Shown here: in pieces, positions 19,802 to 32,896 of the stretch
Layout: every line of letters starts with the position of its first letter
How positions within the stretch are numbered: position 1 is the first letter of the stretch
NCBI RefSeq assembly: GCF_001039355.2
Contig: NW_019773792.1
Span: 289,134-323,726, forward strand
Length of the DNA stretch: 34,593 bases
Reading direction: 5' to 3'
Origin: Lingula anatina
Taxonomy: Eukaryota; Brachiopoda; Lingulata; Lingulida; Lingulidae
Notes under the pieces: model-generated
What the model saw: only the letters and a program-made list of their open reading frames with translations
What the model was told of the DNA's origin: nothing
Database searches by the model: none
Program-made: the position numbers and the translations under genes

Positions 19802-22710
19802 AAATAACAAAATAACCTGTTCACAAATATCGCCTAGCTGCTGCAATGGCAGGCTAGGTTTTTGAAAAGGTATCTGTTATTTTAGGATGAGTGCTAATAA
19901 CTTAGGAAACTAAGGTATATGTATTTATTACTCACAAATACAGTGGTACTGCACATACAGGATACTTATATAAATATCAAATATGTTTGCCCATTTAGCA
20001 ACAAAAATACTCCTAGCAGCCAATTAAGTCAACGTTTTTTTCTCAAGAATTCATCGCTTTCTCATTTCCCACTGCGGGAAGAAGAGGATTTCTGCTGCGC
20101 GAGGTGTCATCTCTCTTTGATTTGGCTAAGCAGTTTAATTGGTAAAACGAGACAAACATGGCGGCAAACTGTGAACTTCCGGTGCGTTCTTGTGTTTGAA
20201 GTATTTTCGTCCAGTTTTAACTTTACGCACTGTGGACTGGTTCAAGAGTGTTCACGATCAAACAAATTGTTGATGTGCCCTCATGTACTGCAAAACCTCA
20301 CTGCCTTCCCCACAGAATAACTCTTCCGTCGACTTACTTTATTGGCTTATCCGCACCAGTTTTGGCAATGTCAGATCCATAAGTGGGGATAGCTTGCACG
20401 TGGCCCACTCTTAGCTTATCAGGGAATCCCTTGTCTTCCCCGTCTCCTCCTCCCTCCTCTCCCCACTCCCCTACCCCAAACAGGACGCCAGACAAAACCA
20501 AACGCTTTCCCATACCAGTATACTGTCTTTCATAGTACTGTATATCATAAAATAATATCGAAACGAGGTAGTTTTATCTTTGCCTCTTTCCCCCCCTCCT
20601 CCCGATTGAAAAATCCTGGGTTCGCCAGTGCAAGAGGGCGTCCGAGGACCTAGGGAAACGTTCCCGTTTAAAACCCAAATACTTGAAATTTTAACGACCA
20701 TTTCCTGGTTTCGCTTGAAATCATGTTGCGCTCGAATCAATATTAGAGTTGTGGCGTAGATCCAATAGCGGTCCTCTCAACATGGCATTATAGTCACTTA
20801 CTTGGACGTTAATGTGAAACCTTTGCCTCCGTTTAGCGTCTGTTTTCAACTCTAAATTGCAGCAGAAAGGACTATTTATCAGACGCCGGGGTTGAAACAC
20901 ATATAACAAATAAATATATAGATAAAAGAAAAATAAGTGTGAAGATGGAAAACATGTTTGTAGATCTAAATATCAGGACAAGCAGACTGATGGATGGGAA
21001 TGTAAAGACAGACACATATGGCTTACTTATTGCATATGATTTTGACGTACTGGTAACTGGTATATTGGCAAAAAATTTGATTGAGCGAGGATTGGTAAGA
21101 CTCTTTAAAGACCTAAGACCTTGCACTTAAGAGGCCATTAAGAAGCTTAATAATCGTCCTTTGTAAAAAGTCCATGCCACAGAGTGCTGGAGGAGTCACG
21201 TGGGGTTGAGCAGAGAACAAAGAACACGCTGCAGTCGAAAGGCATCACATTTCAATGCAAAATCTATCTTATGAAAAAGAGACATTTAACCACATTAATC
21301 ATCTCCATTTCTCACTTCCTCTATCTTTGCGTTTTGTTTGTTAACCCGAAGTGACATTTTGAGATGGGATCCAAACATGCTGAAAACCTGCTTTGACGCA
21401 CAGATAAATTATCAATCATTTGGTACCTCTCCACCAATTTGCTTACACAATTAAAACGTTAACCTGCTTACGGGAGCGTTAGCGTGCCCTGCCCTAGGCC
21501 TCTGACAAAGCGATTAACCCGTATTAGTGACAGATCGAACCTTCCCAGCGGACAGATTCCAGTGCTTCATCTTCAATATTTTATTTTTTGATGAGTTTAT
21601 TTAGCTGACTTAAATAGAATTTAGAACAATTTTGATGTTATCCATAATGTTATAATGTATATGAAATGTGACGTGAACTGATTAAGACAGACGTCTTGAC
21701 GTTAGGGAATAACTACCGATCAAGCCAGTATATATTCGGCGGCTTTCCTCATCCAGCTATCGCCAGTAATTTTTTAGCACAGGCTCAGTCTCCGTTTCCT
21801 GCTTGAGGAGTTTAGTTTGGAGGTGTTCGAATCAACCTAGAACGCTTATACACATTTAAGAAATGGTGATGGCTTTTGATCGACACCACAGCCGTTCATT
21901 CTGGCGTTATAAAGGTGTGCTAGGTCTGGCGTGACAACTCACCAAACTACCAGAGTTAGGTCCTATCGAGTATCTTTTTTTCTACAAAACACTTCCTACT
22001 AAACAAGTACTGGACATTTTATAGCGCCCATTGAGTGGAGGGTATATAATCTCGAAGCACTGCATATATAGACGACGCGAAAGCCTTACATTCATAGTCT
22101 ATTGAATGAATAGTGTAAGGAACGTGAGAGGGAGCTCTGCCACTTTATTATGGTAACAAAAAGAAAGTCTTCATGTGACCTGGATCGTCTCGCGGAATAC
22201 CAACTTATAATTATCCAATTGAATCGCTTTCGTCATTCATGGGTGGATTGTCTTCTCGTTAAACAGACACTGACGCTGTGGGCGCATCACCAATTCACGG
22301 CGCCGTCTTACCTGGACTTGTCACTGCGCGCTGTAACATAGGTTATCCTCTCCGGGACGCAGCTATTCCCTTTGTGCGGGCAACGATGCGTGTAACTCTG
22401 AAGTCGAATTTCCCAAAAATGCCAGCGTGTTTTAGGTGAGTAAAGGTATTCTGTTAACACTATAACCAAGGTATTTTTTTAATGAAAGTCTCCGTGGTTT
22501 ATACGTACACGTTTTTTTAGGCAATTCTGTGGTTGACATAAAGGGTGATAAATGTACATTTTGAAAGAATTTACGAGATAACGTCTTTTATTGATGATGA
22601 AAATTTAGTCTTCTCTCTGAAACCCCCGTTTTTCGTTTTTTTTTTCCTGTGACTTGAACCGTTGCTTTGCGTACATTTAACCAAACTGGAGTATTATCGG
22701 CTACTCAGAA
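19802..22710. other. Intergenic stretch, no supportable gene
   Basis: A frame of 133 codons at 19919-20320 has no recognised domain. Around 20153-20182 there is a YY1-like CAAACATGGCGGC and an ETS-like ACTTCCGG, a pairing often seen at promoters. Near 20595-20640 a reverse-strand C run plus CCTGGGTTCGCCAGTG may be a decayed relative of the CAGGCCCGTA family. TATATAA-like words near 22043 have no gene attached. Confidence 0.4.
20153..20182. promoter_or_regulatory. YY1-like plus ETS-like motif pair
   Basis: CAAACATGGCGGC followed within about 10 bases by ACTTCCGG. In animals these motifs often lie at start sites of housekeeping genes. The ATG here opens only about a dozen codons on the + strand, ending at a TGA, with a possible donor GTGCGT inside. 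The minus strand also has a GCCGCCATG context with a frame of about 40 codons. No downstream exon was recognised on either strand. Confidence 0.2.
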
Positions 22711-22869
22711 TTTTTTTTTTACAATTTAAGGAGCAGAAGCGTTGTCTGCGTCTTACTTTTAAATCAAATTAGCTTCAGGTGTATCTTTCCAAATAATGTA
22801 CAATCAGTTGTTAACACTGAATACATATTGAAAATGCGTATATATTCATATTGCTGGCTTGTTAGAAAC
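22711..22869 (+). repeat. Short direct repeat before the second N, copy 1 (159 bp)
   Basis: Matches 22873-23031 base for base as far as can be read by eye. It ends TTGTTAGAAAC at the N. Its end joins smoothly to the sequence starting at 28742. Confidence 0.95.
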
Positions 22870-22870
22870 N
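22870..22870. other. Assembly gap (single N)
   Basis: An N between the two copies of the 159-bp repeat. It marks the start of a piece (22871-28740) that looks like an alternative allele placed in line. Confidence 0.95.
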
Positions 22871-22872
22871 TC

Positions 22873-23031
22873 TTTTTTTTTTACAATTTAAGGAGCAGAA
22901 GCGTTGTCTGCGTCTTACTTTTAAATCAAATTAGCTTCAGGTGTATCTTTCCAAATAATGTACAATCAGTTGTTAACACTGAATACATATTGAAAATGCG
23001 TATATATTCATATTGCTGGCTTGTTAGAAAC
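22873..23031 (+). repeat. Short direct repeat after the second N, copy 2 (159 bp)
   Basis: The same 159 bp as 22711-22869, here continuing without a break into AATAAAGACTATGG, which is also the sequence just after the N at 28741. Confidence 0.95.
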
Positions 23032-25130
23032 AATAAAGACTATGGCACCAGGAAATTGGTATATCGGTGATATGGTGAAACATTGAGTGAAATGCGCCTT
23101 AATGCGAAGTGTTGGCGGTGCCCACGATGTTTAACCAAGCGTCCACTGCAGTGGCGATCGAAGCCTTTTTTCATCTCTTTTGAGAAGTGTACACATTTAT
23201 TTACGTGTACGTAGCTCAGAGAAATTATCATTAAACACATATACATGTGCGCTATCGTCACGATGAGTGTGTGGCAAAAATAACGAATGATAAGTCCTCA
23301 TCGCGTGGCATCAGGAGATACTGTTCATTTCTTTATTCGTTTCTTTATTAGCGTCATTATCATTAGAAGCCATATTAATTATAAGGCCTGAGTTGAAGTT
23401 TTTAAAAAGACAAAAACATGATGGAAACACAGGAAAATGTTTTTTTTTTCGCCTTTATCTGAAAGATTTTGATAATCACGAAAAAACTTTCAAGATAAAA
23501 AGTATAAAGGAATCGATTTGTCTTTTTAAGGTTCAATTTTCAAATCATATATCAATACCTTCCAAGCAATATTACATATGGTGTCATCATATCTAATGTG
23601 CCTTTGTGAAAACACTGCCCACTGTTTACAAATAATTTGTTACTCCCGATACTGTACTTTTTGAAAGTAATTAAAACAATTTTCCAACTTAAACGTGATT
23701 ATAGTCGTTATTTTGTCTTGTCGCTCAAATGCCACATAAGTGAACGCAAAAAGAGTATTATAAATGTGCCAAAAAAGCATTTATTTCGTAAATCCCGTCC
23801 TCCTTATATTTTTTCGATATCAGATGCACTAAGAACCGTTCCTATTTTTACTACAGTAATTACAGCCCAATAACACAGGGAGTAATACCACGGATATTAG
23901 GGGCAGTCGTAATGTGAACCTATAGACCGTAAATGTCATCTTCATAAGAAAAATCGAATCATATTCTCTACTTATCTCATCTCATAAACGGCGTCATTTA
24001 TTATAATTTAGCTTGATTGCAGATAGGGAGGATCTATCAAACCTACGAGGAATAGATACAGAAGAAGAAAAAAAAAAGCCCCGTAAGAATAGTAGTTACT
24101 CTCAAGACACGAAGGTTAGAATTAAGACATGTTTCAGCTTATTTATTTATGTATTATTTTGCTGCCAAGGCCCACTAATTGCCATCACATTTCAAACATC
24201 AGTTCCAGATATTTTTTGTTTAAAAAGCCTGTTCACTGCCAACTACCATGATAAAAAGATCTGAGGCACAGCTAAAACCGATCCACGCACCGACTTAGGT
24301 GTTGTAAAAACATTGGCATCTTTTACAAGTTCAAAAGAAAACTAATCTAATACCGGTCCGATACCTAGGAGGAAAGCGGGTGTCGTTTGCCAGGGTTGTA
24401 GTAGATCTGTCCTTCATCGGTGTACAGTCGAGCTATTAGCTTTCTCAAGATGTCTGTTGGAACGGGGGCGTACACAAAAGAAACGGAATGAGATAAAAAA
24501 AATCTCTTTTGGCGTGTTACCTCTTAAAATTCCGTGCACTTAGAGATGCCAGATAAAAGCAACAGTTCCACACTGATAATTAAGCATAAAGTGTCGTGCG
24601 ATATAAAGCGTGTAAAACAGACATGTCAGAATTTATTGGCTTCTGTCTTGAAATGAAATGGGTTCGGGGATTCGCCGGGAACGGTAATAAAACAACGTCT
24701 CATGAAAAACTGCAATTAATTGAGCAACCAAGCACGAGTGCGTTTCCTCCCGCAGACAGCAGAGAACAGAAGGGAGCCATTCATTATCCATCGGAGTACA
24801 CCGAATCTCAACCGAGCTTGATGAAAAATGATTTTCCAATACCCAGTGCGTCCATTGGAGAGCGCGTTTTGTACTAATAGCGATGCTTTCGCATTTTGTC
24901 TATTTTCAAGTCCCTTGTGCATGCATTGAATTGTTCATTTAAATTTGAATGGTATTGACATTTTAGACTGTAGCTCTGACAACAGAACACTGGTTAGCAT
25001 TGTGGTCTCGTTAGTCTCTTGTCTACTTCATGCCAAAGTTTGGGTATAAATTGCGAAGTAATGCACTGTTAAATCTGATAAATAGACTGCATTTAGACAG
25101 CGTTATGTGGACCACCTAACTAAATATAAA

Positions 25131-25312
25131 ATCAATTAATCAATCAATCAATCAGTCAACACCCGGGGCTGTCTATCATTCCGTGATGGAGGCCCCGCTC
25201 CATGATTTGTCTCCACGGGTATCTGTCCTTGGCTTTGCTTGGCCAGGTGGGTCCTAGACGGCGGTGGAGGTTGTCTCTTGATCTGGTCTTTGGTCGGCCC
25301 CGCTGTCTTGCC
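25131..25312 (-). mobile_element. 5'-truncated non-LTR retrotransposon 3' end (RTE-like), copy A
   Basis: On the minus strand the frame from about 25312 down to the TGA at 25156-25158 encodes GRPKTRSRDNLHRRLG, then PTWPSKAKDRYPWRQIMERG and a short end. This resembles the C-terminal tail of many LINE ORF2 proteins (GRPxTRWRDxL ... AxDRxxWR). Immediately after the stop comes a short (GATT)n repeat, as RTE-type elements often carry at the 3' end. Nothing of the reverse transcriptase or endonuclease remains. RTE assignment rests on the tail and is an inference. Confidence 0.65.
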
Positions 25313-25982
25313 TATATATGCAATATAATACAACGTTATACAGAATTATAAGCCTTACTTAGACAAATTTTCTGCTTTATGTTCAGAGAATCTTTCTCCG
25401 GCTAAGATAAACACGTGAAATACCATACTCAAATGATGGCTGTGTATTTCCTCATGCTTTATTCAAATTACGTTCTGTTAAACGCGTTTTCAGCTTGGTA
25501 AAATGTACGACTTCTAGATATACGTGGATAGCCGGCTACTGGTCTTAGATTGCTAAATCAACCAAACGTCTGCCGTTGCTAAATTGTAAATTGTACGGTA
25601 AGCAGAATTCAGGAACAATATCAGAAATTGTGTCACAATTTTAATCGGCATTGATCAATCGTTGACTTTTTTCCATCTTGACTAGGTTGTAATCAAACAG
25701 ATCACCAAACTACCTGTAAATGATGGCCTTTGTTGACATTTATGGACTAGGAAAGGCAAGGGTTTGGTAAGAGTGTGGATTTGCGATTGACCCCAAGAAA
25801 AACCTAAATATTGCAGTCTTTATGTTAAAAATCACCCTTGCAGTGTATTGGACATTTCCTCCGATGTACAATTTAGCTGCTTTTGCCGTTTAAACTCCAT
25901 ATGTAAAAAAAAAAAAAAAAAAAAAAAAAAACATTTATGACGGGTATGCTTCTGTGTAGTCTTTTCATAATTATCATGTTAA

Positions 25983-26077
25983 AACTTATCACTTTCTACA
26001 CAAAATTGAAACTACATACCTTTTAATGAAGACATGTGAGGTATAAAGCTTATATTTTGTGTAGAGAGTGATAAGTT
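25983..26077. repeat. Hairpin with 24-bp arms, copy A
   Basis: AACTTATCACTTTCTACACA and the next four bases (25983-26006) pair with 26054-26077, with one mismatch; a shorter ATACCT/AGGTAT pairing lies inside. The span is 95 bp. It could be a tiny inverted-repeat transposon or a transcribed hairpin. Confidence 0.7.
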
Positions 26078-27129
26078 AAAATCAATGATCATTAAATATA
26101 AATTTCCCTTATGGACCATTTGAACATTCATGGTAATTGTCGCGAGTGGAAACCTGGCGCTGTGCTCCTGGCGAGTGAAACACGTGTATAATGGAGCTGA
26201 AAGAAATTTCCAGTAAACACGGCAAAATGCTTTCGATCAATCATTCTAACGGACGCTGCATTTGAAGGTATTTAATCTTTGAGAAAATGTTGTTTTTACT
26301 TTCATTACCTCGTTTATGTCGGTGGCGAACGTCCATCTTCTGTAAGTTTTATACATAGAGTGGAATAAACCTACTGTATCTTTACACAGGATTAGAAAAA
26401 GATAAAACCGTGATTATTGATCTCAAATATACCATAATAAGATGATAATAACTAGATGGAAAATGTGTGATGTTGGTGATACACGGATGCGGATTATATA
26501 ACAGGCCGATGAAATAAAGTTTAGTTATAAGGTCAATGGTAGAATTATAAAGTAGAAAAAGCGAAAGTGAAAGTACATGTACCATAAAGCCACTGTTGTG
26601 GAAATAACGTCAAAAGAGTGCAGTTGTTCGATGGTGGACAAACACCTAAACCGGTTCAATTGGTTCGATATGACATATTTTCTTCTCATCTGACACGCAC
26701 GAAACATGCTTGTTTTTAATTTCTGCAATTGCATTTAGATGGAAGTGATTCATGACTGTGGTAATTGTCAGTGATCACCGATATATTGCCCATTTTCACA
26801 TGGAACCAAATAGAAGGAGCATGCGACAGTACATGTAACATAACTGCATTGAGCTAAGTGACGAAAAATACCAACATGGTCATATTTGTCAATATGAACG
26901 CAGCATATCATCGACGAACACAGAGCTATAGACATGAAACTAGGCAGAGACATTACTTTTAATTTCCCGCCTCTGAAATGACATAGTGTCACATTAAATA
27001 CATGATTAATTTGTCTTGATCTAATACATGATTGATAGTCTTTTCCTACAAATAGAGGAGCATATTGTAGTTTGTGTCGATTGTTTACAGTTGAAATTTA
27101 CGCAATCAATGCATGTTAGATATTTAAGA

Positions 27130-27132
<3 letters not shown>

Positions 27133-27166
<34 letters not shown>
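27133..27166 (+). repeat. (ATT)n microsatellite, copy A
   Basis: Shorter allele of the run at about 32855-32894 in copy B. Confidence 0.95.
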
Positions 27167-27168
<2 letters not shown>

Positions 27169-28740
27169 GTTGGGTGACAGCCATATGAGAAACCACTAAT
27201 TTAGAGCTAAAGGCAATGAAATTATGACACCAACTCACCATTTATCCTAATGATTTGTTAACAGCTAAAATAACGTCCTAATATAGCGCTGGCGTCCCAA
27301 ATCGTTATAATCGACACGCAGTGGTGAAAGAAGAAGCCGATTGTAATTCGTCTGCAAATTTTAATTGGATATGCTCGAGCTCACTTCAAGATAACTGAAT
27401 CCAGATAGAAACGCTGCCCCCGTTATTCCTAAAGGGTAATTGGTGGTGATCGATCCCGTAAAGGTACAGCCATTTAACGCACGTGTTAACGCACACAGCA
27501 TTACAGAATGGTAAGCGAGCAGTTTTTTTTATTAAGACCTAAATTTTTACCTGCGGCCAAACAGGCTTATAATTCGTAGATGAGTTCTTTTTTAACTTCT
27601 TTTTTTGTGTTTTGCAATAGAACAACTTCCACTGCGGGTTCAGTGAAGTCCGGAACTTATGATTGTTGTACAGACAAATAAGTATTGGACATTATTTCAA
27701 CTTAAATAATAAAAAGACGTGAAATTGTCCTCGTGTCAGTATACTACAGAGCTTAAGTGTCGTAAAACGGGATGTACTTGCCGTGGGATTGCCGTGCATC
27801 TTACACACGGTACCGGTGCCTTTGACTTTGTGTGTGCGTGTCTGTGAGCGCTCGTGCGCGCGTGAGTGTGTGCAGTAATAATAATTATTTTATTAAAGAA
27901 CATTGCGGGGGGCCTATTTAATGCCACCTCACAACATGCGTTTGCTAGATGAAATATCTGCAGGAATTAAGCACCGGGCTGCCGTAAACATGCCAGTCAT
28001 AAACAGCAATATAATTTGCCCCAACACAAGTTTCTTGACAAGAAATATGTGTTTGCGCCTAATAACGAACGCACATAATCCGGTGACATTTTCTTGTATG
28101 CCCCCTCGAATACATGAATAAATACATTAAGGATTGCGACATTGTAACTTGAGCAAGATGAAATGCACAGTGTCATAACAGCTCGTAAAAAGAAGAAGTG
28201 CATTTGGTAAGAAGACATACAGAATGAAGTAACGTAACATACTCTAGGACATGTAGATCTATTAACAAGTAACTGTACGCAGTGGTGTACCACACGCTGT
28301 GTGTTAGGCCCCACCCTTGTTTTATAAGAATAGTAACACTAGGCCACAGGTGAAACAATCATCGATTTATGGGTATATGTGGCATTCCCACAAACAGTTG
28401 GAACTAAATAATCTAATGACTTGTTATTTTTCATTTTTGTCTATGTGCTGATCCATCAGGGCAACTTAGGTCATCACACCGGAAACGAGGCTGCCCACCT
28501 TTATTGTGATCAGTGCTGCCTTCTGACGGGAATTAATGGTGTGAGGTTAACAGAGAGCGTCTTCGTCTATAACCTGCCACTTTCTTTGATGAAGACCCTC
28601 CACTTGCAGCGAAGTACCCTGTCCTTTGAACTTTTTATTTCATTCCAGCGAGTGAAAAGAGCGTAATGTCGACAAAGCGGTGCACACCTGGAGTCCAAAT
28701 ACTTACCTTTTACAGCCAGCGCCACCTAGAGAGAATAAAA

Positions 28741-28741
28741 N
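28741..28741. other. Assembly gap (single N)
   Basis: N separating copies A and B of the 5.7-kb segment. Confidence 0.95.
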
Positions 28742-30842
28742 AAACAATAAAGACTATGGCACCAGGAAATTGGTATATCGGTGATATGGTGAAACATTGA
28801 GTGAAATGCGCCTTAATGCGAAGTGTTGGCGGTGCCCACGATGTTTAACCAAGCGTCCACTGCAGTGGCGATCGAAGCCTTTTTTCATCTCTTTTGAGAA
28901 GTGTACACATTTATTTACGTGTACGTAGCTCAGAGAAATTATCATTAAACACATATACATGTGCGCTATCGTCACGATGAGTGTGTGGCAAAAATAACGA
29001 ATGATAAATCCTCATCGCGTGGCATCAGGAGATACTGTTCATTTCTTTATTCGTTTCTTTATTAGCGTCATTATCTATTAGAAGCCATATTAATTATAAG
29101 GCCTGAGTTGAAGTTTTTAAAAAGACAAAAACATGATGGAAACACAGGAAAACGTTTTTTTTCGCCTTTATCTGAAAGATTTTGATAATCACGAAAAAAC
29201 TTTCAAGATAAAAAGTATAAAGGAATCGCTTTTCTTTTTAAGGTTGTATTTTCAAATCATATATCAATACCTTCCAAACAATATTACATATGGTGTTATC
29301 ATATCTAACGTGCCTTTGTGAAAACACTGCCCACTGTTTACAAATAATTTGTTACTCCCGATACTGTACTTTTTGAAAGTAATTAAAACAATTTTCCAAC
29401 TTAAACGTGATTATAGTCGTTATTTTGTCTTGTCGCTCAAATGCCACATAAGTGAACGCAAAAAGAGTATTATAAATGTGCCAAAAAGCATTTATTTCGT
29501 AAATCCCGTCCTCCTTATATTTTTTCGATATTAGATGCACTAAGATCCGTTCCTATTTTTACTACAGTAATTACAGCCCAATAACACAGGGAGTAATACC
29601 ACGGATATTAGGGGCAGTCGTAATGTGAACCTATAGACCGTAAATGTCATCTTCATAAGAAAAATCGAATCATATTCTCTACTTATCTCATCTCATAAAC
29701 GGCGTCATTTATTATAATTTAGCTTGATTGCAGATAGGGAGGATCTATCAAACCTACGAGGAATAGATACAGAAGAAGAAAAAAAAGCCCCGTAAGAATA
29801 GTAGTTACTCTCAAGACACGAAGGTTAGAATTAAGACATGTTTCAGCTTATTTATTTATGTATTATTTTGCTGCCAAGGCCCACTAATTGTCATCACATT
29901 TCAAACATCAGTTCCAGATATTTTTTGTTTAAAAAGCCTGTTCACTGCCAACTACCATGATAAAAAGATCTGAGGCACAGCTAAAACCGATCCACGCACC
30001 GAATTAGGTGTTGTAAAAACATTGGCATCTTTTACAAGTTCAAAAGAAAACTAATCTAATACCGGTCCGATACCTAGGAGGAAAGCGGGCGTCGTTTTCC
30101 AGGGTTGTAGTAGATCTGTCCTTCATCGGTGTACAGTCGAGCTATTAGCTTTCTCAAGATGTCTGTTGGAACGGGGGCGTACACAAAAGAAACGGAATGA
30201 GATAAAAAAATCTCTTTTGGCGTGTTACCTCTTAAAATTCCGTGCACTTAGAGATGCCAGATAAAAGCAACAGTTCCACACTGATAATTAAGCATAAAGT
30301 GTCGTGCGATATAAAGCGTGTAAAACAGACATGTCAGAATTTATTGGCTTCTGTCTTGAAATGAAATGGGTTCGGGGATTCGCCGGGAACGGTAATAAAA
30401 CAACGTCTCATGAAAAACTGCAATTAATTGAGCAACCAAGCACGAGTGCGTTTCCTCCCGCAGACAGCAGAGAACAGAAGGGAGTTATTCATTATCCATT
30501 GGAGTACACCGAATCTCAACCGAGCTTGATGAAAAATGATTTTCCAATACCCAGTGCGTCCATTGGAGAGCGCGTTTTGTACTAATAGCGATGCTTTCGC
30601 ATTTTGTCTATTATCAAGTCCCTTGTGCATGCATTGAATTGTTCATTTAAATTTGAATGGTATTGACATTTTAGACTGTAGCTCTGACAACAGAACACTG
30701 GTTAGCATTGTGGTCTCGTTAGTCTCTTGTCTACTTCATGCCAAAGTTTGGGTATAAATTGCGAAGTAATGCACTGTTAAATCTGATAAATAGACTGCAT
30801 TTAGACAGCGTTATGTGGACCACCTAACTAAATATAAAATCA

Positions 30843-31028
30843 ATTAATCAATCAATCAATCAATCAATCAGTCAACACCCGGGGCTGTCTATCATTCCGT
30901 GATGGAGGCCCCGCTCCATGATTTGTCTCCACGGGTATCTGTCCTTGGCTTTGCTTGGCCAGGTGGGTCCAAGACGGCGGTGGAGGTTGTCTCTTGATCT
31001 GGTCTTTGGTCGGCCCCGCTGTCTTGCC
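30843..31028 (-). mobile_element. 5'-truncated non-LTR retrotransposon 3' end, copy B
   Basis: Same element as in copy A. The coding tail is intact to the TGA at 30872-30874; one difference within it is a synonymous Leu codon. The (GATT)n tail is two units longer. Being present in both versions, the insertion predates their split. Confidence 0.65.
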
Positions 31029-31684
31029 TATATATATACTATATAATACAACGTTATACAGAATTATAAGCCTTACTTAGACAAATATCCTGCTTTATGT
31101 TCAGAGAATCTTTCTCCGGCTAAGATAAACACGTGAAATACCATACTCAAATGATGGCTGTGTATTTCCTCACGCTTTATTCAAATTACGTTCTGTTAAA
31201 CGCATTTTCAGCTTGGTTACATGTACGACTTCTAGAAATACGTGGATAGCCGGCTACTGGTCTTAGATTGCTAAATCAACCAAACCTCTGCCGTTGCTAA
31301 ATTGTAAATTGTACGGTAAGCAGAATTCAGGAACAATATCAGAAATTGTGTCACAATTTTAATCGGCATTGATCAATCGTTGACTTTTTTTCCATCTTGA
31401 CTAGGTTGTAATCAAACAGATCGCCAAACTACCTGTGAATGATGGCCTTTGTTGACATTTATGGACTAGGAAAGGCAAGGGTTTGGTAAGCGTGTGGATT
31501 TGCGATTGACCCCATGAAAAACCTAAATATTGCAGTCTTTATGCTAAAAATCACCCTTGCAGTGTATTGGACATTTCCTTCGATGTACAATTTAGCTGCT
31601 TTTGCCGTTTAAACTCCATATGTAAAAAAAACACATTTATGACGGGTATTCTTCTGTGTAGTCTTTTCATAATTATCATGTTAA

Positions 31685-31779
31685 AACTTATCACTTTCTA
31701 CACAAAATTGAAACTACATACCTTTTAATGAAGACATGTGAGGTATAAAGCTTATATTTTGTGTAGAGAGTGATAAGTT
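31685..31779. repeat. Hairpin with 24-bp arms, copy B
   Basis: Arms 31685-31708 and 31756-31779; sequence appears the same as in copy A across the whole hairpin. Confidence 0.7.
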
Positions 31780-32851
31780 AAAATCAATGATCATTAAATA
31801 TAAATTTCCCTTATGGACCATTTGAACATTCATGGTAATTGTCGCGAGTGGAAACCTGGCGCTGTGCTCCTGGCGTGTGAAACACGTGTATAATGGAGCT
31901 GAAAGAAATTTCCAGTTAACACGGCAAAATGCTTTCGATCACTCATTCTAACGGACACTGCATTTGAAGGTATTTAATCTTTGAGAAAATGATGTTTTTA
32001 CTTTCATTACCTCGTTTATGTCGGTGGCGAACGTCCATCTTCTGTATGTTTTATACATAGAGTGGAATAAACCTACTGTATCTTTACACAGGATTAGAAA
32101 AAGATAAAACCGTGATTATTGATCTCAAATATACTATAATAAGATGATAATAACTAGATGGAAAATGTGTGATGTTGGTGATACACGGATGCGGATTTTG
32201 TAACAGGCCGATGAAATAAAGTTTAGTTATAAGGTCAATGGTAGAATTATAAAGTAGAAAAAGCGAAAGTGAAAGTACATGTACCATAAAGCCACTGTTG
32301 TGGAAATAACGTCAAAAGAGTGCAGTTGTTCGATGGTGGACAAACACCTAAACCGGTTCAATTGGTTCGATATGACATATTTTTTTCTCATCTGACACCC
32401 ACGAAACATTTAGAGCGAGCCATAAACATGCTTGTTTTTAATTTCTGCAATTGCATTTAGTTGGAAGTGATTCATGACTGTGGTAATTGTCAGTGATCAC
32501 CGATATATTGCCCATTTTCACATGGAACCAAATAGAAGGAGCATGCGACAGTACATGTAACATAACTGCATTGAGCTAAGTGACGAAAAATACCAACATG
32601 GTCATATTTGTCAATATGAACGCAGCATATCATCGACGAACACAGAGCTATAGACATGAAACTAGGCAGAGACATTACTTTTAATTTCCCGCCTCTGAAA
32701 TGACATAGTGTCACATTAAATACATGATTAATTTGTCTTGATCTAATACATGATTGATAGTCTTTTCATACAAATAGAGGAGCATATTGTAGTTTGTGTC
32801 GATTGTTAACAGTTGGAATTTACGCAATCAATGCATGTTAGATATTTAAGA

Positions 32852-32854
<3 letters not shown>

Positions 32855-32894
<40 letters not shown>
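32855..32894 (+). repeat. (ATT)n microsatellite, copy B
   Basis: Longer allele of the run at 27133-27166. Confidence 0.95.

Positions 32895-32896
<2 letters not shown>

Larger units (their letters stand above)
23028..28740 (+). repeat. 5.7-kb duplicated segment, copy A (between two Ns)
   Basis: Collinear with 28742-34475 along its whole length. Differences are mostly single bases and microsatellite lengths: an A run at about 25907-25931 is about 25 bases here and 8 in copy B, the (GATT)n tail near 25131 has two fewer units, and copy B has an extra block of about 20 bases near 32408. Contents are a retrotransposon 3' fragment, a hairpin, an (ATT)n repeat (27133-27166) and otherwise unrecognised AT-rich DNA. 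Confidence 0.95.

Noticed and set aside
19919-20320. 133-codon frame
   Set aside because: No recognisable domain, AT-rich uneven composition, and it runs through a promoter-like motif pair.
24013-24264. Exon-like frame after TTGCAG near 24023 with an acidic/Lys-rich start
   Set aside because: The A run within it differs by two bases in copy B, which shifts the frame, so coding is unlikely.
24596-24877. 93-codon frame also present at 30304-30585
   Set aside because: The differences between the two versions change amino acids (Ala to Val, Ser to Leu), none noted is silent, and no domain is recognisable.
28421-28666. 81-codon frame shared by both 5.7-kb copies, with an acceptor-like CATCAG inside
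   Set aside because: The two copies differ by silent and replacement changes alike and no partner exon or family is visible; too weak to call.
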